Shown: in pieces, positions 44,629 through 55,735 of the stretch
Numbering within the stretch: the first letter of the stretch is position 1
Layout of the letters: the number at the start of each line of letters is the position of its first letter
Assembly (NCBI RefSeq): GCF_000003815.2
Contig: NC_049985.1
Location: 2,113,645-2,177,644, forward strand
Origin: Branchiostoma floridae
Lineage: Eukaryota > Chordata > Leptocardii > Amphioxiformes > Branchiostomatidae
Length of the DNA stretch: 64,000 nt
Direction of reading: 5' to 3'
The notes under the pieces: model-generated
Database searches by the model: none
What the model saw: only the letters and a program-made list of their open reading frames with translations
What the model was told of the DNA's origin: nothing
Translations under genes and position numbers: made by a program

Positions 44629-44838
44629 AACACCATGAGAATCCTTGCCCCTTGCACCACTCTCACACCTCGGCAGAAATGCGCCTGCACCAGTCCCACT
44701 CTTCAGCAGAAATGCGCATGCACCAGTCCCACTCTTCCGCAGAAATGCGCATGCACCGCCGCCACACTCCCTCCCCTATGGGTTACAGAACTCTCTCTCC
44801 TTACTCACGCCAGCCGCCCGCCTTTGCTTCTCCGACAG
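44629..44838 (+). CDS. KIDINS220: KIDINS220 exon 26: His-rich tail with 11-residue repeats
   Basis: 210 bp, phase 1 in and out, coding EHHENPCPLHH followed by three 11-residue repeats (SHTSAEMRLHQ, SHSSAEMRMHQ, SHSSAEMRMHR). It then has TPSPMGYRTLSPYSRQPP. The 33-bp repeat lies in the coding sequence and keeps the frame. Repeated His may favour metal or pH-dependent behaviour, but that is speculation. Acceptor ccccag, donor cag|gtacat. Confidence 0.82.
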
Positions 44839-45479
44839 GTACATGTTGTATAGCGTGCTGTGTGCAGGGTGAAGTTTTCCTGTGTTTTTGTTTTTTCTGT
44901 TGTGGTTTTTGGATATGGTTTAACTTTGGAACAAAATTTGATACTTGATCATGTACAATGTACATGACTTGTACATCATTTTCTCACAAAGAATGCCTCA
45001 TGTGTGCGATGAAGTTTTCCTGTACTTGTTTTTTGCTGTGGTTTGGGATCAGGTTGAACTTTTGCACAATACAGTATTTCATACCATCTATCCCACTATC
45101 CTAACTTCATTTTTCTCACAAAGAATGTTTTGTGTGGGGTGAGGTTTTCCTGTATTTGGTGAACTGGTATTATTGGATTGAACATTGATTTTTAATGAAA
45201 ACAATCCTCATGTACTTTATCTATTTCTTACTACCGGTATAAAATGCTTCATCTTTCTCACACTCAACAGTAATTTCTTTCACTCATCACTAATCCTTCA
45301 TCTTTCCTTCACAAGGATTGCAGTGATCTTTTTCTCTCCATTTTAATACATACATGCATAGAGTGCTTGCGTGTGCTTTGAAGTTTTGAGAAGAACTTTC
45401 TAGAGGACTCTATTAGGTTTTTCTGAAGCACCTTGCAACAACTCTACCCTAAGAATAAACACCCAGACTATCATTTTGG

Positions 45480-45670
45480 TTTGGTTTGTGTTTGTGTGTG
45501 CATGTGTGTGTTTGTCTGTCTGTCTGTGTCTGCATAAGTGTGTGTTTGCATGTGTATGTGCATACATGTGCATTGCATGTACGTGTGTGTGTGTGTGTGT
45601 GCATGTGTGTGTGTTTATATATATGTGTGTGTATGTGTGTGTGCATATATTGTATGTGTATACATGTATG
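45480..45670. repeat. (TG)n-rich microsatellite
   Basis: Imperfect tgtgtg/catg tract about 190 bp long. Open frames on both strands are artefacts. Confidence 0.95.
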
Positions 45671-45779
45671 CTTAACCTTGTTGCCTGTGTTCTTCCACTT
45701 CTATTCTTGTGTTTGTAGCTTCTTACCTCCACAAACTTAAAAACTTATGTTTAACTTTGTAATAACTCAACACATCATT

Positions 45780-46600
45780 GATCTGTTGTCTCTGTCTCCC
45801 CACTTCCTTTCTCCACCATTTCCTCCTGTCTGCATTGCACACATGTAAGACATACATGTATATAGAGTGTAATTGTATGCGGAGGAATGTGTGCAAGACA
45901 TTGAGAGGCTCAGCGCTTCAATCATGTACCTTCTTTCTTCCATACACCTACAGACTTGTGTGTCCACCTTTGTAATAACTTTTGATCATCCTGTTGTCTC
46001 TGTCTCCCCACTTCTGTCTTTTCTTTCTTCCCCACCATTCCCTCCTGTTTGTGTTGCACACATGTAAGACATGCACAACAAACTATGTGGCACAGCACCT
46101 TACAGATGCAAGGAAGTGTATGTGTGAGCCATGTACAGTACACAACGTACAAACTGTATATGTGTCTATCTTTGTAATAACTTGTCACTATTTATCTGTT
46201 GTCTATGTCTTCCCACTTCTGTCTTCCTTTCCCTACCACCCTGTCTGTGTTGCATACATGTAAGACATGCACGATGAAGTGTAATATGGGGCACTGCGCC
46301 ATACATACGCAAGGAAGTGTATGTGCGAGCCACGTACAGTACACAATGTACAGACTTGTGTGTTCACCTTTGTAATAACTTTTGATCATCCTGTTGTCTC
46401 TGTCTCCCACTTCTGTCTTCCTTTCCCCACCAATCCATCCTGTCTGTTTTGCACACATGTAAGACATGCACGATGAAGTGTATGTATGAGGTACAGCACC
46501 TCACATACGAGAGCAAGTGTTTGTGTGAGCCATGCACAGTACATGTGTGTAAGACACACAGTGACTGACAGCTTCTGAGCTGAGCGTTGGTCTTGCCACG
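45780..46600. repeat. Tandem array, about 200-bp unit, 4 copies, ending at exon 27
   Basis: gtctctgtctccccacttc-like starts lie at 45788, 45995, 46201 and 46395. Each unit has cacatgtaagacat, a gtgtgagcca block and a pyrimidine-rich ttctgtcttcctttcccc. The array runs up to the exon 27 acceptor and so supplies repeated pyrimidine tracts there. Confidence 0.88.
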
Positions 46601-46603
46601 CAG

Positions 46604-46717
46604 ATCTGTACGAGACCCAGCTGGAGGCCATGTTGGAGGGGGGGCAGCACAGTGGGTCATCCCATACACTCGTGAGCGTCGGCAGTGTGGCTGCGGCTGG
46701 AGGGGCTCCCGTACAAG
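46604..46717 (+). CDS. KIDINS220: KIDINS220 exon 27
   Basis: 114 bp, phase 1 in and out, so a cassette that can be skipped in frame. It codes DLYETQLEAMLEGGQHSGSS then HTLVSVGSVAAAGGAPVQ. Acceptor gccacgcag, donor aag|gtgtgt. Low complexity and weakly conserved. Support comes from phase, splice sites, codon pattern and the presence of a similar second copy. Confidence 0.75.
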
Positions 46718-46836
46718 GTGTGTTTTAAAGTACAAGTTTATTCATTTTTGTATTAGTACAGCTGAAGCATATGGTATCCTTGTACATGTACCAGTCAAGG
46801 CTGCTCCATTAAAAGTAAGTTATTATAAAAGGCTAG

Positions 46837-46926
46837 CCATGTTGGAGGGGGGGCAGCAAAGCGGGTCGTTCCACACGCTCGTGAGCGTCGGCAGTGTGGC
46901 TGCGGCTGCAGGAGCTGCTGTGCAAG
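46837..46926 (+). CDS. KIDINS220: Candidate alternative exon 27' (copy of exon 27)
   Basis: 90 bp copying the last 30 codons of exon 27, coding AMLEGGQQSGSFHTLVSVGS then VAAAGAAVQ. Preceded by ctag and followed by aag|gtgtgt. It enters and leaves in phase 1, so it could be added to or replace exon 27 in frame. Ten base differences: six silent, four changing a residue. The tract before the ag is poor in pyrimidines, which weakens the case. Confidence 0.45.
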
Positions 46927-47119
46927 GTGTGTACAACATTTACTGCAAACCTTTCTTTTCCCTCGTTTATTCAATTTGAAGGATTATGCTGCTTTAGCTC
47001 CAGTTTGAGGAATAAATATTTGTGTCCGCCAAACGTAATCTCGTCTCAGACCACATCTTTTTTCTCCTGGTGTCGGCAAAAATTCATGAATTGTAAAACA
47101 CCTTTTTGCGGAGCAAAAA

Positions 47120-47260
47120 AGACCTGAGTTAACTTGTCTCTGCTTCCGTGGCAGAGACTGTCATTCACATATGGGACTGTTAAGCCATAGCTGATTACCA
47201 TGGTCACTATTGACCAATCGAGGCCATTTGAAGCTCCATTCTAAAAGAACCTGTGAATGA
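47120..47260. repeat. Degraded copy of the exon 28 duplication unit
   Basis: ggcagagactgtcattca, gactgttaagccatagctga and ggtcactattgaccaat match the sequence after the exon-28-like copies at 47880 and 48230. The exon-like part itself is lost. Confidence 0.75.
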
Positions 47261-47663
47261 AACAAAATGAAAATGTAACACAAATCCATGTTTCATCCAG
47301 ATGACAGCTTTATGCATGCATTAACTTGAGTTCCTCATGATTTTATTCAGGACTGTTGATGAAAACAAACATGGCTCAATTCTGCATAATGAAACAATTA
47401 AAAATTTGTTTGAAGTTTCGGTATGACAAAGTAACGGGACCCTCCGTTACATGTATATATAGGAAAATATAATATTAAAGAATGTCTAGATGCTAGAAAT
47501 CTCTCCAATGGTTGAAAAAGACCATTTTCATCCCATACTATGGGCCCTTGTATCTAGTAGTTTAGCCTCATAGAGCTGTAGTTATATAGAGTAGATACCA
47601 TGCCTTAATTTGCACCTTGTACAATTGTTGTACAATGAAGTTATTACATCTTTGTATTCCCCA

Positions 47664-48420
47664 GCAGCACTACTAGAAGTGGTGAACCCCATGTCCAGCA
47701 GCAGGACATCCCTGCACAGCGTATTCCATGTATCTGTGAACAGTTACGATTCCATCCTCCCAAATAATTGTGAATGATATGAAATGAAATTTATTCCCCA
47801 GCAGCTCCACTAGAAGTGGTGAACCCCATGTCTGCCAGCAGGATGTCCCTGCACAGCAAACTGCCCTCCGTACGCGGCAGAGACTGTCATTCATGTATAG
47901 GACAGTTTAGCCTTCGCTGATAATGCTGTTAGGATTTTATAATGGTGGTCACTATCAACCAATATGAAGCCCTACGTCCATCTTTTCAAAACCACTGTGA
48001 ATGAAACGAAAAATCACAGATACTTATATCTCCAGACGACAGCTCCGTGCATTAGCTTCACATTTTTATTCAGAACTGTTCATGAAAACAAACATGGCTC
48101 ACTTCAGACAATACTACTGTTAATGAAACGAAATGTGCATGTATTCCCCAGCAGCTCCACTAGAAGTGGTGAACCCCATGTCTGCCAGCAGGATGTCCCT
48201 GCACAGCAAACTGCCCTCCGTACCCGGCAGAGACTGTCATTCATGTATAGGACTGTTTAGCCTTAGCTGATAATGCTGTTAGGATTTTATAATGGTGGTC
48301 ACTATCAACCAATATGAAGCCCTACGTCCATCTTTTCAAAACTATTGTTAATGAAACGAAATGAAAATGTATTCTCGACATATAGGACAGTTTATGCTGT
48401 TAGGATTTTACCACTATGGC
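47664..48420 (+). repeat. KIDINS220: Three upstream copies of exon 28 start with acceptors, 350-bp period
   Basis: ccccagcag followed by ctccactagaagtggtgaac lies at about 47659 (variant), 47797 and 48147. The exon itself starts at 48840. All three stay in the exon 28 frame (PLEVVNPMS), then run through a unique tail to a stop: about 35-40 codons in each. The double acceptor cagcag allows two in-frame choices. No donor is evident, so they could only act as terminal exons, or they are dead. Confidence 0.88.
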
Positions 48421-48479
48421 CACCATTGACCAATGAGGGCCATATGAAGCTTTAACTGAAACAAAATGAAAATGCGCCA

Positions 48480-48820
48480 AAAAACGTTACTCAAGCAACT
48501 GGATATGGTTTTGGAAATGGTCAGACGTTTTGGATAGAATCCACTATCCTTCGTCAATGACACTGAAGTGACCTGGAAGAAACAGGTCTTTTATACTCTA
48601 ACTATGAACGAAGACAATTTCAGTCGTCCAGTAGGAAACGTTATAAGACAATTCAGACTGAAGACAATTTGGATTCCAAATGGAACAAAGGTGAGGCTAA
48701 GTCAAGCTGAAGACAATTTGGCTTTCAAAGGACATAGTTCATGCGAATGAGTCAATTAGGATAATGATGGCATATCTTATTACCTGGATGTCTAACCTAC
48801 ATCAACGTAAAATGAAAATG
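48480..48820. other. Dispersed repeat between exon-28 copies
   Basis: ctggatatggttttggaaat, ggtcagacgttttggatag and atccactatccttcgtcaat resemble sequence near 56235-56400 (gaaacggtcagatatttgag). Probably a dispersed lancelet repeat. Non-coding. Confidence 0.45.
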
Positions 48821-48839
48821 TACACATATTCCTCCACAG

Positions 48840-49054
48840 CCCCACTAGAAGTGGTGAACCCCATGTCCGCCAGCAGGACATCCCTGCACAGCAAACCGCC
48901 CTCCTTACGCGGCTCCAGAGTCTCCCTGCTGAACCAACAGGAGGCCAAACGCAGCCCGTCCCCCCTGCCGCACCAGAGCTCCACCACCACCACCCCGCTG
49001 ACCCGACCGTCCGCGCTGTCACTACGGACATCCCTGCACAATATGCAGGTCAAG
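48840..49054 (+). CDS. KIDINS220: KIDINS220 exon 28 (last visible): Ser/Pro-rich tail
   Basis: 215 bp, phase 1 in and phase 0 out, coding APLEVVNPMSASRTSLHSKP, then PSLRGSRVSLL, then SPSPLPHQSSTTTTPLT and RTSLHNMQVK. Basic-Ser motifs (SRTSL, GSRVSL, LRTSL) recur. Acceptor ctccacag, donor aag|gtatgc (an alternative cag|gtcaag is 6 bases earlier). No following exon was recognised in the remaining 15 kb. Confidence 0.8.
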
Positions 49055-49556
49055 GTATGCTGTGATGTTTCGTATCTATTTTGTATGTTGCATGTCTTTG
49101 TACAATTTATAGTTTTTATGTTTAACTACCTATTGCTTATGCCATAGTACCACACACGTCCAGGGCTATCCAGCTAGCTTGAGGTTGTTAAAGGGCTTCT
49201 ATTGTGGCAATCACAGGAAAGAAACAGAGCCAGAGGTTTTGAGTACGCTCATCACTATCCATATTGTACCCCTATGAAAGTACAGTACTGTACTTGTTCT
49301 TTTGCAGAGTCTAGCAGTTACTCTAACACATCTGCTGTTACTTTAACAGCATATCAATTAAAACGCCTCATCTCTTGTGTGAGTAGATTTGAAAATGAAA
49401 ACCTACCAAGATATAGGTATAATTAATACATACAGGAATTTGAATGAAGGTCTGGAACTTACTGATCACTAACAGTTTTGCAGCTGGCTTACAAAAAAAT
49501 GTATGTTGCCCAAAGACTGCAGTACTTCACTTTTCTGCAAGGAGGCCCTGCAGATA

Positions 49557-49734
49557 TACAGTAGAAGCCGCTTAATTGCACGGCCTATTTGCCAGTGAAT
49601 TTCGTGCAATTATCCGACTGGTGCAATAATGCGAAGTTATCTAGCTGGACCACACTATTTTGGGATCTTAGGATTCCGTGCAGTTAACAGAAGTGTGCGT
49701 TTATCCGGTGTGCAATTAACTGGCTTCTACTGTA
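49557..49734. mobile_element. Tigger/pogo-like MITE, 178 bp
   Basis: The ends tacagtagaagccgcttaat and attaactggcttctactgta are close complements starting with cagtagaag, with TA on both sides. Non-coding. Sister copy at 43292-43469. Confidence 0.78.
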
Positions 49735-52700
49735 CATTGTATTTTATGGTAAAGGCACACTTTTGAAGAAGTACATGACTTTGTACAGACTGAATACATC
49801 TTGCATACAGTATGCTGGCTGATATTGCCCAAGCTGACATCTAAGTACCTTCAAGGATGTGTAGAAGGGCTTCAAGGACTGTGGTCTGGATGATTTTACA
49901 TCCAGCAAGGCAGCTACATGTACCAACAGTTTCTACACAGCCACCGCAACCCATATATCAAGATTATGGCTTCACAGTAGTACATGTATACACGCACAAT
50001 GTACACGCACTATTCTATCCATGGCTTCCTGCTGATCATTTTCTATTTGAATGTGCAGCATTGTTTTTTCACGAACCACACCCAAATATTGTGACCATGA
50101 TAGATGTTTTATTTTGGGTTTATCTAAAGCCATTGATATTGATTGACATCACACCCATTACAGCTCAAGGAAATCTGAACTATAGATCAGTGTTTATTGC
50201 ATTGGTTTGTTTGTTATTCTAGCATTGTCAGTCAAAAAAAGGGAGTTTTTTTACAACATTTGAGTCTGAAGAGACCATTACCTTTTACCTAGTTCGCTAA
50301 TGGTGTATACATACACATAACACATTAATGCCAAACGCAGCATACCATCGTTTGGGACATGTATGTCGTAGCATGGGTTTATGATGAAGGATCTATTACA
50401 CACACGACTGACTGCACCAGAAATACATACATGTACCTGCTGTGACTGGTATTCAGCACTTGGAGGCATGCCATCTATATTGAAACGACTATTTGTCAAC
50501 CCCCTCCCTCGTCACAGTCAAAACACTGTTACAGTAGAACCGTTTGCCTACTACATCTTGCTTATGTATATATGTGTATGCCAAGCAAATGTTGTGCTGT
50601 TATTTGCATCTTTGTACCATACGTTATATAATGTCTTGCAGACCTGGGTAAGGTGCCTGACATTGTACAAAAAATTTGATATGGTCTCTAGTTTAGAGAC
50701 TTAGTCTACATTCTGCTCATTTTTTCAGGAGGCACTTTTTCCCATAGATGCCCCACCCTACTGATTTTTATTTTATTTTATTTTGCCATTTTCTTTTGGT
50801 AAAATAATGTGCTTAAAGTGACCTTAAACAAAAATATGCCTCTTATTCTTAAAAGTACAGCCAACACATCCCAAATTCAATTAAACAATGAGTGGGACAA
50901 AAAATCTGGCAACAGCTTTGAGGGAAATGTTCAAAACACCGCCAAAAATGCTCTAAACACGCCCGACTGACTCATAATATAGAGATTAGGAGACCTGCCA
51001 TCAGGTTACCTGGGGACCGGTTTTAACCTGTTCTCTCTGGACCCTCCCCAGACATGCAGGCTCCACTGCCACCACTCTTATTGATCATCCTGCCTGATAA
51101 CTCAGTCTGATCTAACCTGTATCGATAAGTACACGTCCCAACTCAAACTTGTTCCAACGGTGGTAAACACGTTCTCATTGATTATTCCATAAATTTTGTT
51201 TTATAATGACTGTTTTGAAGACACATGTGGGAATGTTGTCGAAGACATCAAGAACATTTGGTCAGGAGATAATCACAATGATCGTTTCATAACAAAGTTG
51301 ATTTGTATACACATGTAAATTCCGCCTATTTGTAGAGTCAGAACAGTGCCTTTGTTTAAATTTTCCTCATTCTAAAGTGTCTACTGCTAAAATCATACAT
51401 CATTCTCCAAATGGTTGATAAATATCACAAGGCCAAGTTTCCTTGACAAAGATGAAGCATGAAAGTGATGATGGAAGACGGTGAAATCCCCTAAGATTAC
51501 AGCTGTCAAATCTGCCCTTGAAATTGGCCTTCAAAAGACAACTTCAAGGATAAAGCTTGATTAGATGCCCTTGGTCAAGGGAAAAGGTGTATTCTGTATC
51601 TGTGTCTGTATAGCCAGTATGCAAACTTGTAACAGTCCTGCAGTGTAATATGCTTTACATGTTTTACTGAACAACCTGTCATCACACCTTTCCGCTGCAC
51701 ATCTACAAATGTAGCTGAAAGCATCTGTTTAAATCAATCTAGAGAGGATATTCTCTACGACAGTTGTGCTTAGTAGTTTATTTCACTCTACGATACTTGG
51801 ATAGAGACAAATTTTTTAACACCTCATGCGATCGGGGTTGATAATGCTGGTATTTGAGGTATCAGTTATTTCGCTTGGGCCTCTTCATTGGTCTAAAGGA
51901 TCTATCCATGACTTTATTAGTTAGAAGGGAGTTGGACAAACTTGATTGCTATAGACCATTCTGTAGGAGATAGATCATTTGACCTCTTGGTTCGTTCACA
52001 GCAAAGCTATTTCCATTGATTTTTTTTTCATAAAATCAAATGAAAGTCAGAAAATCTAATGAAAATAAAGAAGAGCATAACTGACTATTCATTTAGATTT
52101 TCCTTTTATTTTCCGTGCAATAGTTTACATGTAAGTGACACAAGTCATATACGACACCTTCCAAATCATGTTAGGATGCATTTCTCTATAATCCAACAAC
52201 ACACAAGAGGAATTAGAGGATGATTTTATACTCTCTTTACGTCATACAGTAGATGTCCAATGCCTTCTGGGAAGCAGTAAACTAGATCTTCTTCTTTGTC
52301 TGAGCTGTTTTACACGTACATGCTGCGTGGTGCGTGGGTTGTACTTGAACATGAGCCCAGTTAATGTTGTACCCAGATGAAGTTCACAGAATACTAATGA
52401 TCTATCCGCGACCCCCTTGCACAACAGTACAGTGTAGTTCGGGTGTAACGCTAGTTCACCTTTATCCGCTGGGTAACCTTTATCCGTTGTATATAAAATC
52501 AGAGTATTGGGGGATATCAAGTCGACTGACGGCTGTTTGAGACTGGAATGCTATGACAAAAAAAAAGCAATTTGAAACCAATGTCCGTCAACTAGATATC
52601 CCCCAATACATCATTTTTATAAACAACGTATATAGATTACCATGTGAATAAAGGTGAACTAGCATTATAGTAGTGCAGCATAGTAAGAGATAGATATTAT

Positions 52701-54180
52701 TCTCTGCACATCAGAGAGGCAGAAACTGTGCCAAATGGTAAGAGGAATAAGTTCTTGTGCACCCTACCACAAAGTCTTAAACTTCAAACCTTTTACTTTG
52801 TGATCCTTGACCACGTAAATCCCGATAGGCAAAAAAAAACTGTGTTCTGTCACGTTTGCTGTACCCTGCCATGAGTCATCCTCCCACTATGTGACATTGC
52901 CGATCTGTGTGGGAGTAAAGCTCACATTTGATGTGACTCAACAAGAAAAAAGGATTATCTTGATTTGCAAGTCAGTTTCAGCATTACTTTTATGGACGAT
53001 TTACAGTACGGGACCAGTGCTTTAAAACCATAATAGTTATGAGTATGTAACTATGAAAATGTCCATTTAAGTGTAGTGTGCTACTTATACACACCATAAT
53101 AAAACATGTAACAAACTTTGACCATCCAAATTGTTGACAAAGCACGTATGAGAATTTTTGCACACTGCAATGTTGCAAATGGCCAATACTTTGCAATTTA
53201 GAGAAACCTTTTGCAAGCACTCAAACCATTCTTCGTGCCTACTACAACATACATGTACATGTAATCTTTACAAATGTTGTTGCGTTGCCTTGCATTTTAT
53301 AATACCAAGCCTGACATTTTTCTACCCCGCAAAGTTGTCTATACAGATCTATATTGATTTTTTTTTTCACTGCTGGCAATCAAGACAACAATCTGCAAAT
53401 TACGGATTACAGGTGGTTATTTTGAGCCCTAAATAGGCTTTTTTTAGGTACGATGCCAAAGTCATTATGTTCATATCAATATGAAGCTACAAAAACAAAG
53501 CTGTAAATGTCAATAGACTCAGCAAGAACAAATCTCTTCTTATCTCATTAGATATTGATTTGTCTTGTGTAGGATGATTCCGGTTATTGGTAACGACACA
53601 CTTTGTATTCAGGTTTTATTGACATGTTTTCGGGAGGTGCCATTTTGGTGCCAAGTTTATTGACCATGCGTGCAAATTTCCCATGTATGCAAATTAGCTT
53701 ATTGACAGTCCCCTGAGGAAGCTGGTTTTTAATCGGGTGCCAAATCAGTTTACTTTCACCTGATGATTTTCTCTGGGTGAGGCATTGCTTTTTATTGGTC
53801 CTTTTTGTTAAGGAGTACTGTTTGATGAATAGTGATGAAGAACTAAAGGAAAGCATTTGCAAAGATACTTTATTTTTTAGTTGGATCTAATGCTTCTATA
53901 ACATGGTTACCAGGTATTTTGAATAAATTTGTACACTACTAGGGTGTCCTAGTACAGCCTGTTCATAGTGACTGTGAGAGTAAATGGCCTCAGTAGACAG
54001 GAGTCGCACAGTTACATGTATTATAGATACACATGTCTGACTGGAATCTTAATGCTTGTGTCAGTAGCATAAACTTATCTTTAAGTTACTAAAGGCACCT
54101 TTAAAGGTGGGCACAAGAGCCAACTATTCCTTACGCACAGGTGGTCACTAAAAGTACAGATTTGTAGGCTGTACTAGTAA
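49735..54180. other. Long non-coding stretch
   Basis: No exon recognised on either strand. Candidate C-terminal KIDINS220 motifs were searched for by eye without success. A t-rich/a-rich area lies near 50750-50800 and 52020. It could be intron or intergenic. Confidence 0.4.
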
Positions 54181-54893
54181 GGCCGACTTTAGACAGACAA
54201 CACTTTCATAGTCGTGCGACTGTTGTTGTCGACAACGTTGCCGGCGAAGATATTTTTAGGCTGTCTAAAGAGGATCAAAATAGTCGTGCGAGGGTTTTTA
54301 TGGAATCATCGTGCGACCACCTCGGACCCAGTCGCGCGACCCTTCAGCGGGGGGTCCGCGACTATTCCTCACATGTCTAAAGAAAAATCGTCGCCGGCGA
54401 CGGGACTGGATCATATGCAAATAAGCCTGCAGCATTTTTTTTTCTATTTGAAAGGGCATTTTTCTCCGTAAATATATGCAGTCAGTAATGGAAACGTATT
54501 TTTGTCATCAGAAACTGCCTGTTCCAGCGCAATGTCCCGCCACCAGTGGCTACATCCTTCATGATACTAGTAGTAATCTGATACCACCGGCGGCCACGAA
54601 CGCCGGGTTTAATTCCAGATTTTCCCGTCTCTGTGTCATTCTTTGTTGGGGACAATGTTTGTTTGCAAGCAAAAGAATAGTAATCTGCTGCATGACGAAA
54701 ATGAAGAATTCTCCCGCCATTTTTAATTTGCAAGCAAGAGGTCACTGTGGGTCATGCACGCACGCACCGCAGTGGAATCCTGCGCCACGGGTGTCCCGCA
54801 ATACTCTGAACGCATGTCTAAAGACAACCGTTGCCCACAACGAATAGTCAATAACAGTCGCACGAAGTGTTGTCTGTTTGAAGTGGGCCTAAG
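54181..54893. mobile_element. Inverted-repeat DNA element, about 713 bp
   Basis: Left end ggccgactttagacagacaa followed by cactttcatagtcgtgcgac. The right end is cagtcgcacgaagtgttgtc then tgtttgaagtgggcct, its imperfect complement over about 38 bases. Inside are further gtcgtgcgac/gtcgcgcgac repeats and CpG-rich parts. Open frames on both strands lack recognisable transposase motifs. Confidence 0.75.
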
Positions 54894-54894
54894 A

Positions 54895-55735
54895 GGCCAG
54901 GAATATTTATCTTTATCACCCCATATTTATCTTAGACCCCTAGTTGTTTAGTGGACCATGGATGGGTGTTGAATATTTTATTTGTTCTACAGATGGTCAC
55001 TAGAAGTACAGATGTGTAGACGGTACAAGCAAGAAAGATGCCAGGAAAAATTCATCTCTATCGTCTATTCACTAACAGTACAGAGTGTTGGGTGTGGCTA
55101 TTAGAGATGTCAGATTCCCAGTTTTTCAGTGGACCATGGGTGTTGAATATTTCAGGTGTTCTACAGATGAAAAAAAAATAGTCTGCCTAAAAGGACCATA
55201 AAGAATGGGCAGTACAGGTTTGTAGACTATACAGTACTAGTAAAGAAAGTAGATATCTTTATTATCTACACTTACAGCATGTTGGGTGTGGCTATTGGAG
55301 ATGTCAGACTGTCTCCCAGTTGTTCAGTAGACCATGGATGGGTGCTGAATATTTCAGGTGTTCTACAGATGGTCGCTGGAAGTACAGATTTGTAGACGGT
55401 ACTAGTAAAAAAGAGGCCATGAACATCTTTATCATCTACATCAGATGTCAGACTCCCAGTTGTTCAGTGGACCATGGGTGCTGAATGTTTGGTTGTTCTA
55501 CGATGGAAAAAATAGTCTTACTAAAGGGACCATGAAAAGCAGAACAGGTTTGTAGACTATACTATTAAGAAAGAGGCCAGGACAAATTCTTCTTTTTCAT
55601 CCACACTTACTTCATGTACAGCATGTTGGGTGTGGGGATTTGAGATGTCAGACTGTCTTCCAGTTGTTCAGTAGACCATGGATGGGTGTTGAATATTTCA
55701 GGTGTTCTACAGATGGGCAGATTCCATCGGTTTGG
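54895..55735. repeat. Tandem array, about 170-bp unit, about 5 copies
   Basis: gtggaccatgg/tagaccatgg followed by gtgttgaatatttcaggtgt and tctacagatg recurs near 54951, 55129, 55330, 55468 and 55672. The spacer has tttgtagac and gtactag motifs. It begins directly after the inverted-repeat element. Non-coding. Confidence 0.85.

Larger units (their letters stand above)
8773..49054 (+). other. KIDINS220: KIDINS220/ARMS ortholog, gene span of 28 visible exons
   Basis: KIDINS220 is a four-pass plasma-membrane scaffold. It has N-terminal ankyrin repeats, a KAP-family P-loop NTPase with embedded membrane segments, and a long cytoplasmic C-terminus. In vertebrates it couples neurotrophin and ephrin receptors to MAP-kinase signalling and is a protein kinase D substrate. 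All 28 exons were placed by continuous similarity to the family in order, with GT and AG at each border and matching phases. They sum to 3774 bases, exactly 1258 codons without an internal stop. The first coding exon and the C-terminal end (SAM-like segment and PDZ ligand in vertebrates) are missing. The first visible intron is 12.6 kb and hosts a Toll-like receptor gene and a retrotransposon remnant. Local duplication of exon edges is pervasive. Confidence 0.93.

Noticed and set aside
45400-45740. Cys/Val- and Thr/His-rich open frames on both strands
   Set aside because: Translation of a (TG)n microsatellite.
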